Below are positions 1-8,646 of a DNA stretch of 64,000 bases, piece by piece. Source of the stretch: Paracoccaceae bacterium (lineage in GTDB: Bacteria > Pseudomonadota > Alphaproteobacteria > Rhodobacterales > Rhodobacteraceae); contig SBGD01000015.1 of NCBI GenBank assembly GCA_006226775.1, positions 23,749-87,748 on the forward strand. The letters run 5' to 3'. Within the stretch, counting starts at the first letter, position 1; the number at the start of each line of letters is the position of its first letter. The translations under genes were made by a program, and so were the position numbers. The notes below the pieces were generated by a model. It was not told the origin of the DNA and did not search any database. It saw only the letters and a list, made by a program, of their open reading frames with translations.

Positions 1-174
1 AGCGATACCCTGCGCCGGGCGGTAGACCTGGTCTCGGGCCGGATGGTGACCGAGGCCTCGGGCAACATGAAGCTGGAGCGGATCGCCGAGGTGGCGGCCA
101 CCGGCGTCGACTACATCTCCTCCGGCGCGCTGACGCATTCGGCGCCGACCCTCGATCTCGGGCTGGATTTCTGA
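1..174 (+). CDS. nadC: nicotinate-nucleotide pyrophosphorylase, C-terminal fragment
   Basis: The window opens inside this gene; 57 codons and a TGA remain, in frame 1. NadC (quinolinate phosphoribosyltransferase) makes nicotinate mononucleotide from quinolinate and PRPP in de novo NAD synthesis, in the cytoplasm. The fragment carries the family's conserved C-terminal features: the EASGNM segment, then [15 protein letters not shown], and the short LDLGLDF end. The upstream nadA/nadB partners would lie outside the window. The identification rests on this conserved end only. Confidence 0.88.
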   Translation, partial: SDTLRRAVDLVSGRMVTEASGNMKLERIAEVAATGVDYISSGALTHSAPTLDLGLDF

Positions 175-244
175 CCATGAGGCCCCGGAGCAGGTCCGGG
201 GCGCGGGGGCGCGGGCACAAACCGTGCCGCGCGGCTTTGTCCGG

Positions 245-273
245 TTGAAAAGCGCCCGAGGCTGGGCTAATCG
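245..273 (+). promoter_or_regulatory. candidate sigma-70 promoter of icd
   Basis: TTGAAA (245-250) and TAATCG (268-273) are separated by 17 bases, a good match to a housekeeping promoter. Transcription would begin near 280, giving a leader of about 115 bases to the ATG at 394. Inferred by eye only. Confidence 0.35.
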
Positions 274-393
274 GGCGATAATCGAAGCTACATGGCGATT
301 TGCAGGGTTGCGCCTGGGCGGGGCGCTCGTTCAAAAACGCAAGTGACGTCCAAAGAAACCCGTGTTTCCACTGTCAGAAAAGGGCTCAAAATC

Positions 394-2607
<2,214 letters not shown>

Positions 2608-2743
2608 CGTTTGCGAGCGCCGTCCGGGGGGGACCCTCGGGCGGCGTGCTTCTTGGCGTGAAGTCACGACGTGTCGGGGCCGGCGCTTCTGTCCACGCGC
2701 CGCCATTCACCTGTTGTTAATCTCGCTGCGGCAGACTTGCGGC

Positions 2744-3070
2744 ATGACGAGTGAAAGCGAAATCGCGAAGCTGGCGGATGCGCTGGGCGACTTGCGCCAC
2801 AGGATCAAGGCGTTGAAGGATGAGGAGGCGGAGCTTCGCAAGGCCATCCTCGACGCACGGCCCAACGGGCCGGTCGCGGGCGGTGCGTTTTCCCTGAACA
2901 TCCGCTTCCAGACCCGACGGCGCTTTGACGCGACCCTTCTGCCCGACCATATCCGCGCCGATCCACGCTACTGGAAGGAAACCGAGACGCGGATCGTCTC
3001 GACCAAACCCGCCCCCTCTGAACCCCCGCATGAGAAGGTTGAAGAGTTTGACGTGTTCGAGCCGTACTGA
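2744..3070 (+). CDS. small conserved-looking protein of unknown function
   Basis: 108 residues from the ATG at 2744; an in-frame ATG at 2714 would add ten residues. I do not recognise a family. The N-terminal third (about residues 1-37) is charged and heptad-like (DLRHRIKALKDEEAELRKAI), suggesting a coiled coil. The second half is basic then acidic, with RRRFDATLLPDHI and a Pro-rich tail ending VFEPY. No signal peptide or membrane segment is visible. It lies alone between icd and a convergent small gene, and codon use matches the surrounding genes. Could be a DNA- or phage-related helper, but nothing proves it. Confidence 0.6.
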   Translation: MTSESEIAKLADALGDLRHRIKALKDEEAELRKAILDARPNGPVAGGAFSLNIRFQTRRRFDATLLPDHIRADPRYWKETETRIVSTKPAPSEPPHEKVEEFDVFEPY

Positions 3071-3147
3071 ACAGATGAGGAGGAGAGACCAAATGCCGTG
3101 ACTTCGGACCTTGGAGGCAATGGGCCGCAGGATGCGATCTGCCCGGT

Positions 3148-3468
3148 CTATTTCCGCTTCGGCCCACGCTTGATCAGCCGGCCGACGTTGGATTTCGTCG
3201 TCGTGCGGATCGGTTTCAGGGCATGGCTCAGTGTCTTGTCGACCTCCTGGCCCTTCATCGCGCCCAGGATCATGCGGGTTCCGGCCTCGTGAAAGGCCTT
3301 CTGCTTTTCGGTCACCATGCGGCTGTTCTCGCTGGGCAGGACCGACCAGACCCCGGCCCAGCCCATGACGCGCATCCAGATCACCGCGCTGGCCTCCATG
3401 GCCATCAGCGTGGCCTGTGTCTGGAATTTCAGCATGCCGAAAGGATCGGTGTAGATGTCGTATTTCAT
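3148..3468 (-). CDS. small helical protein of unknown function
   Basis: 106 residues from the ATG at 3468, preceded by a GGGAA ribosome-binding site; the longer in-frame extension to 3546 has none. It begins MKYDIYTDPFGMLKFQTQAT, followed by an amphipathic helix rich in Met and Ala (MAMEASAVIWMRVMGWAGVW), and ends in a strongly basic tail (RLIKRGPKRK). Short Rhodobacterales proteins of this look are sometimes labelled 'antifreeze protein', which I would not trust. It sits downstream of the liv operon on the same strand, 129 bases after livM. Function unknown; phasin-like or membrane-surface binding is only a guess. Confidence 0.6.
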   Translation of the reverse strand: MKYDIYTDPFGMLKFQTQATLMAMEASAVIWMRVMGWAGVWSVLPSENSRMVTEKQKAFHEAGTRMILGAMKGQEVDKTLSHALKPIRTTTKSNVGRLIKRGPKRK

Positions 3469-3597
3469 GTCATTTCCCGTTGATTGCGCCCGCGGAAGCG
3501 GCAAGCCGGACATGTAGTGCCGGGTCAGGCTCTGCACAGGGATCAATCGGCCAAAAGACCGGTCATGTCAGGCGTGATGGATTGCCTCGTGCATCCA

Positions 3598-4644
3598 TCA
3601 ACCGGTCCCGCGCAAACGCCCGACGATTCCGGTCGGAAAGAAATACACGCTGAGAATGAACAGCACCCCCAGCCACAACAGCCAGCGGTCCGGGTTCAAA
3701 AGGTCCGGCAAAAGCGGCACCCCCGCCACGCTCTCGGCCGCCGATCCCATCAGCGCCTGCAAGTAGTTCTGTGCCAAGACAAAAATCGTCGCGCCGACCA
3801 CCGCGCCATAGATCGTACCCATTCCGCCGATCACCACCATGAGCAGTATGTCGAGCATGATCTCGAAGCTCAGCACCGTGTCCGGCCCGACATAGCGCAG
3901 CCAGATGGCAAAGAGGCTCCCGGCCAGCGCCGCCACCGCCGCCGAGAGGCAAGTCGCCGTGACCCGGTACCAGACCACGCGATAGCCGATGGCCTCGGCC
4001 CGGAAATCATTCTCGCGGATCGCCTGCAAGACCCGGCCGAAGGGCGAATTCACGATGCGCAACAGCAGCAGGAACAGCACCAGCGACGTGCCGAACACCA
4101 GGTAATAGTTCAGGATCCGGCCATTGATCTTGACGCCGGCGAGTTCGCCCAGCCGGAAGGCCGGGGTCAACTCGCGCGGGATCGAGTAATTCAACCCGTC
4201 CTCGCCGCCGGTGATGGCTGACAACTGACTCACCAGCACCGCCATGGCCGAGGCCACCGCCAGGGTGATCATGGCAAAGAAGATCGCCCGCACCCGCAGC
4301 GAAAACAGCCCGATCACCAGCGCCAGCAGCGCCGCCGCCACGGCCCCCGCGACGGTGCCCACCGCCAAGGCGCCGAAGCCGCGCTCCATGTGGACCGAGG
4401 CCAGCGCCACGCCGTAGGCGCCCAGCCCGAAGAACATGGTATGCGCGAAGCTCACGATCCCGGTGTAACCCAGCAGCAGGTCATAGGAGGCCACCAGAAC
4501 GATGAAGATGCAGATCCGCGCCGCCGTTTCCAGCGACCGCACGCCGGGAAAGAGAAACGGCGCCAGCGCGAGGCACAGAAGGATGCTCAGCAGGATCAGC
4601 GTCAGCACCATCGAGCGCGGCCGGTCGCCGGACAACAGCTTCAT
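3598..4644 (-). CDS. livM: branched-chain amino acid/amide ABC transporter permease, LivM family
   Basis: 348-residue inner-membrane permease, the second of the pair forming the channel of a LivFGHMJ-type importer. About nine to ten hydrophobic segments are visible. The LivM-family loop YTGIVSFAHTMFFGLGAYG lies near residues 60-80, and VVIGGMGTIYGAVVGA (the EAA-like region) near residue 275. The start at 4644 overlaps the livH stop by four bases (ATGA), so the pair is translationally coupled. The operon order is binding protein, ATPase, ATPase, permease, permease. The substrate cannot be read from sequence; branched-chain amino acids, amides or related compounds are all possible. Confidence 0.9.
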   Translation of the reverse strand: MKLLSGDRPRSMVLTLILLSILLCLALAPFLFPGVRSLETAARICIFIVLVASYDLLLGYTGIVSFAHTMFFGLGAYGVALASVHMERGFGALAVGTVAGAVAAALLALVIGLFSLRVRAIFFAMITLAVASAMAVLVSQLSAITGGEDGLNYSIPRELTPAFRLGELAGVKINGRILNYYLVFGTSLVLFLLLLRIVNSPFGRVLQAIRENDFRAEAIGYRVVWYRVTATCLSAAVAALAGSLFAIWLRYVGPDTVLSFEIMLDILLMVVIGGMGTIYGAVVGATIFVLAQNYLQALMGSAAESVAGVPLLPDLLNPDRWLLWLGVLFILSVYFFPTGIVGRLRGTG

Positions 4645-5672
4645 TTCGCCTTCACCACCGGCAGCATCCCCTGCGGGCGCCACATCAGGATCACCGTCAT
4701 CAACCCGATATTCGAGATCAGCGCCAGCTTCGGCGCGAGGAAGGCCACGTAGTTCTGCGTCAGCCCCACCAGAAGGGCGCCGATGAAGGCCCCTTCGACC
4801 GAGCCCAATCCGCCGATGATCACCACGATGAAGACGAGGATCATCATCTCCTCGCCCATCCCCGCCGTGATCACCTCCTGGTAAAGCCCCCACATCACCC
4901 CGCCGAGCCCGGCCAGCGCGGAGCCCGCGATGAACACGCCGACAAAAACCAGTTTCAACCGATAGCCCAGCGCCTGCACCATCTCGCCGTTCTCGACACC
5001 CGCGCGCACGATCAGGCCCACTTTCGTGCGCCGGAACACAAGCCGCATCGCGACGAAAAGCACGAGGCCCACGGCCACCGCCAACAGCCGGTATTTCTCG
5101 ATGGCCGCCCCGGCAAAGGTCACGGCACCCTTCAGCATCTCGGGCCGGGTCAGGAAAATCTCGTCCGGCCCCCAGATCACGTGGATCATCTGTTCGATTA
5201 CGATCAGCCCGCCGACGGTGACGAGGATCTGTTTCAAATGCGCGCCATAGACCGGCCGCACGATGATCCGCTCGAACCCCCAGCCCAGCAGGCCGGTCAC
5301 CACCATCGCCGCAAAGACCGCCAGCATCACCGCGCCGACGTTCAGCGCCAGGGAGGGCGCCCCGGTCCAGGCGCCGAGGCCGAGCAGCACCGAGATGCCG
5401 ACGAAAGCGCCGACCGAAATGAAGGCGCCGTGGCCGAAGTTGATCACGTCCATCAAGCCGAAAACCAGCGTCAGCCCCGAGGCCATGATGAAGATCATCA
5501 TTCCCATCGCCAGCCCCGACACCGTCAGTGTCAGCCAGGACGAGGTCGTGCCGATGCCCGCGAACCCGGCCAGCACCAGCACCGGCACCAGCAGCACAGG
5601 CAGCGCCTTGCCCAGCCGCTGACCCAGCCCGAGGCCTGACATCGTCGGCGTGTGATCCGGCGCGGCGCTCAT
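4641..5672 (-). CDS. livH: branched-chain amino acid/amide ABC transporter permease, LivH family
   Basis: 343-residue polytopic membrane protein. The family signature GLTLVFGLMDVINFGHGAF lies near residues 65-85 and IIGGLGSVEGAFIGALLVG near residue 290. The start at 5672 overlaps the livF stop by four bases and its own stop overlaps livM by four, so all three are coupled. The first 20 residues are polar (SAAPDHTPT) and could be trimmed by using an internal ATG (MSGLGLG). It partners with the next permease; the two ATPases power transport. Confidence 0.9.
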   Translation of the reverse strand: MSAAPDHTPTMSGLGLGQRLGKALPVLLVPVLVLAGFAGIGTTSSWLTLTVSGLAMGMMIFIMASGLTLVFGLMDVINFGHGAFISVGAFVGISVLLGLGAWTGAPSLALNVGAVMLAVFAAMVVTGLLGWGFERIIVRPVYGAHLKQILVTVGGLIVIEQMIHVIWGPDEIFLTRPEMLKGAVTFAGAAIEKYRLLAVAVGLVLFVAMRLVFRRTKVGLIVRAGVENGEMVQALGYRLKLVFVGVFIAGSALAGLGGVMWGLYQEVITAGMGEEMMILVFIVVIIGGLGSVEGAFIGALLVGLTQNYVAFLAPKLALISNIGLMTVILMWRPQGMLPVVKAK

Positions 5673-6391
5673 GGCGTCTCCATGCTCAGGCCCATCAGGC
5701 TCTCCTGTGCCGCGCGGTCGGCGGCCAGTTGCGCCATGGTCCCGGTCCAGGTGATGCGCCCGTTTTCCATGACCGCCACGCCGTCGCCCAAGGCTTTCGC
5801 CACCGCGAAATTCTGTTCCACCAAGAGGATCGACGCGCCCTGCGCCTTCAACTCGCGCAAGGCCCCGACCATGGTCGAGATGATCGCCGGGGCGAGGCCC
5901 TTGGTCGGCTCGTCGATCAGGTAGAGCTGGCGCTCCTCGGCCATGACCCGGGCAATCGACAGCATCTGTTTCTGGCCGCCCGAGAGCGTTCCGGCGGTCG
6001 AGCGCCAGAAGGTCTTGAGCGGCGGGAAGGTGGCGAAAATCCAGTCCTGCCGGGCGCTGTCCATCCGCCCGGAGCGCGCCGCGAGCACCATGTTTTCCTC
6101 GACCGTCAGGTCCGAGAAGATGCCCATGTCTTCCGGCACGAAGCCGATCCCCAGCCGCGCGCGGTCGGCCACAGAGAGATGTCCGATGGGCCGGTCGCCG
6201 AAGAGGATCTCGCCCGCGCGCGTGGCCCAATGCCCGATGATTGTCCGCAGCGTCGTCGTCTTGCCAACCCCGTTGCGGCCCAGCAGCATGGTCACCTCGC
6301 CGCGCGGCACCGCGAGGTCGACGCCTTGCAGGATATGGTATTGCGCGATGTCGGTGTGCACGGCGCGCAGGGTCAGGATCGGGTCAGACAT
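5669..6391 (-). CDS. livF: ABC transporter ATP-binding protein, LivF family
   Basis: 240-residue cytoplasmic ATPase. Walker A is GRNGVGKTTT (about residues 35-45), the signature motif is LSGGQKQ, and Walker B is LYLIDEPTKGLAP, followed by the switch H-loop position here occupied by VEQNF, which is normal for LivF. The start at 6391 overlaps the livG reading frame by eight bases. Short length and the lack of a LivG-type insert point to LivF rather than LivG. It works with LivG as a heterodimer on the LivHM channel. Confidence 0.9.
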   Translation of the reverse strand: MSDPILTLRAVHTDIAQYHILQGVDLAVPRGEVTMLLGRNGVGKTTTLRTIIGHWATRAGEILFGDRPIGHLSVADRARLGIGFVPEDMGIFSDLTVEENMVLAARSGRMDSARQDWIFATFPPLKTFWRSTAGTLSGGQKQMLSIARVMAEERQLYLIDEPTKGLAPAIISTMVGALRELKAQGASILLVEQNFAVAKALGDGVAVMENGRITWTGTMAQLAADRAAQESLMGLSMETP

Positions 6392-7148
6392 CGGCCAGAT
6401 CCTTGCCCATGTAGGCCTCCTGCACCACGTCCGAGGCCATGACCTCGGCGGGCAGACCATCGGCGGCCAAGGCGCCATTGTGCAGCACGATGATCCGGTC
6501 GGCGAGGGAGCGGATCACGTTCATCTTGTGCTCGACCAGCAGGATGGTGCGGTCGCGCTCGGCCTTCAGCCCGGCGATCAGGTCCAGCACCACCGGCGCT
6601 TCGTCGGCGCTCATGCCTGCGGTGGGCTCGTCGAACATGTAGACCCGCGGCTCCAGCGCGATCAGCAGTGCCACCTCCAGCTTGCGCTGGTTGCCGTGGC
6701 TCAATTCGGCGACCTTCTGGGCTTGCAGGGTGTCCAGCTTGACCCGCTCCAGCAGGGTCAACGCCTCGGTGGTCAACTCGTGATGCGCCTCGGCCAGCGA
6801 GAACAGGCGAAACCCGGTGCGGCGGCGGGACTGGATGACCAGGCGCAGGTTTTCCAGCACCGTCAGGTTGGGAAAGAGGTTGGTCAGCTGGAAGGCCCGG
6901 CCCAGGCCGCGGCGGCAGCGGTCGGCGACGGAGGCGCGGGTGATGTCCTGGCCCATCAGCATCACGCGGCCCGCGCTGGCGGCGACCTGGCCGGAGATCA
7001 GGTTGAAATAGGTGGTCTTGCCCGCGCCATTGGGGCCGACGATGGCAGTCAATTCACCGGCGTGAAAGGCGCAGGTCACGGCGTCGACGGCGACATGGCC
7101 GCCGAAGCGCACGGTGAGGCCCTGGGTTTCGAGAAGGGGTCCGGTCAT
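6384..7148 (-). CDS. livG: ABC transporter ATP-binding protein, LivG family
   Basis: 254-residue ATPase with Walker A GPNGAGKTTYF, the LSHGNQRKLEVA signature (typical LivG wording), Walker B VYMFDEPTAGMS and the H-loop LVEHKMNVI. The longer family loop after Walker A (QDITRASVADRCRRGLGRAF) is present. The start is the ATG at 7148; the in-frame extension to 7202 reads through the inverted repeat at 7157-7214 and is rejected. First ATPase of the operon, 82 bases downstream of the binding-protein gene. Confidence 0.9.
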   Translation of the reverse strand: MTGPLLETQGLTVRFGGHVAVDAVTCAFHAGELTAIVGPNGAGKTTYFNLISGQVAASAGRVMLMGQDITRASVADRCRRGLGRAFQLTNLFPNLTVLENLRLVIQSRRRTGFRLFSLAEAHHELTTEALTLLERVKLDTLQAQKVAELSHGNQRKLEVALLIALEPRVYMFDEPTAGMSADEAPVVLDLIAGLKAERDRTILLVEHKMNVIRSLADRIIVLHNGALAADGLPAEVMASDVVQEAYMGKDLADV

Positions 7149-7156
7149 GTGCAACG

Positions 7157-7214
7157 GTGCGCAATGAATGCGCACCCTACGGCGGCAGGGTAGGGTGCGC
7201 ATTTACTGCGCACC
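7157..7214. repeat. palindromic intergenic repeat between the binding-protein gene and livG
   Basis: A perfect 14-bp inverted repeat (AATGCGCACCCTAC at 7167-7180, its complement at 7190-7203, loop of nine) sits inside a second pair of arms GGTGCGCA (7157-7164) and TGCGCACC (7207-7214). A related half-element occurs at 43016-43057. In the transcript it would form a strong hairpin right after the binding-protein stop, where it could stabilise that part of the message relative to the membrane genes. Confidence 0.75.
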
Positions 7215-7230
7215 TTCCGACCCCGGTTGA

Positions 7231-8400
7231 TCAATTGCGCACCGGAATGTCCATGTCGTCGATGCCCAACTCGCGCACCAGCACCGGCACGCCGTAGTCG
7301 CGGCCCTCCTGCACCTCGGTGCGGAAGTGGTACATCGATTGCAGCGCCTGGTGATCCTCGGCCCGGAAGCGCATCGTGCCCTTGGGCGTCTGCCATTCCA
7401 TACCTTCCATCGCGGAGATCAGCGCCTCGGTATCCTCGGCACCGCCGGCCTTCTTGATGGCCTCGACCACGGCGATCCCTGCCGCCATGCCCCCGGCGGT
7501 GAAGAAATCCGGCGGGCTGTCGAAGCGGCTCATGTGCTCTTCGACCAGCCAGTCGTTCACTTCGTTGTCGGGGATCTCGTAGTAGTAATAGGTCGCGCCC
7601 TCCATGCCGGGCAGTTCCTTGTAGGCGGTCAGCGCGGCGAGGATATTGCCCCCGGTCGCGATCTCGATGCCGAAACGCGAGGGGTCCATGGCGTTGATCT
7701 TGCCCATCGGGTTGCCGCCACCGGCCCAGATGATGAAGAGCTTCTTGTCGCCCTCGATGTCCTTCATGGCATTGAAGATCCGCTCGGCCGCGGCGGTGAA
7801 ATCGGTGGTGTCGGTGGGGACGTATTCCTCATGCGCCAGCGTCGCGCCGGTGCCGTCCAGCGCCTCGCGGAAGGCCGCCACGCCGTCGCGGCCAAAGGCA
7901 TAGTCCTGCGCCAGGGTGGCAATCGTCACGCCTTCGCCGCCCAGGGCCACGGCGTTGGAAATCGCGTCCTGCGACGAGTTGCGCCCGGTGCGGAAGATGA
8001 AGCGGTTCCAGTTCTCGCCGGTGATCGAATCCGCCACCGCAGGCTCCACGATCAGCACCCGCTCGTATTCCTCGGCCATCGGCAGCATCGCCAGCGCCAC
8101 GCCGGAAGACACCGGCCCCACCGCGATCTGCACCTCGTCGTCGCCGTAAGCCTCGGCCAGGAGCGCCTTGCCAAGGTCGGGCTTGAGCTGGGTGTCCTTC
8201 TCGATCACCACGATCTTCTCGCCGTCGATCTCCATGGTGCCGCCGGTGGCATATTCCAGCCCCAGCATCAGCCCGTCATGGCTCTGCTTGGCATAGGCTT
8301 CGAGCGCGCCGGTCTTGCCATAGACATGGGCGATGCGAATCTCCGCGGCGGCGCTTCCGGCGATCAGCGCCGTCAGGCCAGCGGCCAGGATCAGTTTCAT
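7231..8400 (-). CDS. periplasmic substrate-binding protein of the Liv-type importer
   Basis: 389 residues. Residues 1-21 form a signal peptide (MKLILAAGLTALIAGSAAAE, cleavage after AAA), so the product is periplasmic. The fold is the type I periplasmic binding protein of the LivJ/AmiC class, with ITGENWNRFIFRTGRNSSQD and TLAQDYAFGRDGVAAF as typical ligand-cleft segments. The ATG at 8400 has a GGGAGGG site just upstream; the longer frame to 8481 has no such support. First gene of the operon, feeding substrate to the LivHM/FG complex. The ligand is not known; the sequence looks closer to the broad amide/aromatic/short-chain binding group than to E. coli LivJ. Confidence 0.88.
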   Translation of the reverse strand: MKLILAAGLTALIAGSAAAEIRIAHVYGKTGALEAYAKQSHDGLMLGLEYATGGTMEIDGEKIVVIEKDTQLKPDLGKALLAEAYGDDEVQIAVGPVSSGVALAMLPMAEEYERVLIVEPAVADSITGENWNRFIFRTGRNSSQDAISNAVALGGEGVTIATLAQDYAFGRDGVAAFREALDGTGATLAHEEYVPTDTTDFTAAAERIFNAMKDIEGDKKLFIIWAGGGNPMGKINAMDPSRFGIEIATGGNILAALTAYKELPGMEGATYYYYEIPDNEVNDWLVEEHMSRFDSPPDFFTAGGMAAGIAVVEAIKKAGGAEDTEALISAMEGMEWQTPKGTMRFRAEDHQALQSMYHFRTEVQEGRDYGVPVLVRELGIDDMDIPVRN

Positions 8401-8512
8401 CGGGGTCCCTCCCTGGGATGGTCTTCTTGTCGGGGGGATGAGGCATCTTGCATCCGCGCCTGTCAACGTCTGGTAGCGCAACCGTTTGAAATTTCACCGG
8501 AAGGCCGGAAAA

Positions 8513-8532
8513 CCGGCGCTTGCCAGCGCCGG
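8513..8532. repeat. hairpin in the divergent region before the EPS locus
   Basis: CCGGCGCT (8513-8520) and AGCGCCGG (8525-8532) form an 8-bp perfect stem around TGCC. It lies between the divergent binding-protein gene and the 8647 gene. The rest of 8401-8646 holds only the two ribosome-binding regions and presumably both promoters. Role unknown. Confidence 0.4.
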
Positions 8533-8646
8533 AGCGAACCGGCATGGCTTGATCCCCGGCACGCCTGCGCTTCATTGTGAACCGGCGCGCCGGGAAATGG
8601 CCGGGGTCCGGTCGGGACCGGCGGCGCAGGATTCGGAGGTGTTTCG

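Noticed and set aside
292..393. Extended N-terminus for isocitrate dehydrogenase from ATG 292
   Set aside because: The 34 extra residues are basic and unlike the family, whose members start at MADTKSP-like sequence; a promoter-like pair lies just upstream, so this stretch is probably leader.
3148..3468. Antifreeze protein label for the small helical gene
   Set aside because: Only Ala/Met-rich helical composition supports it; no ice-binding repeat is present.
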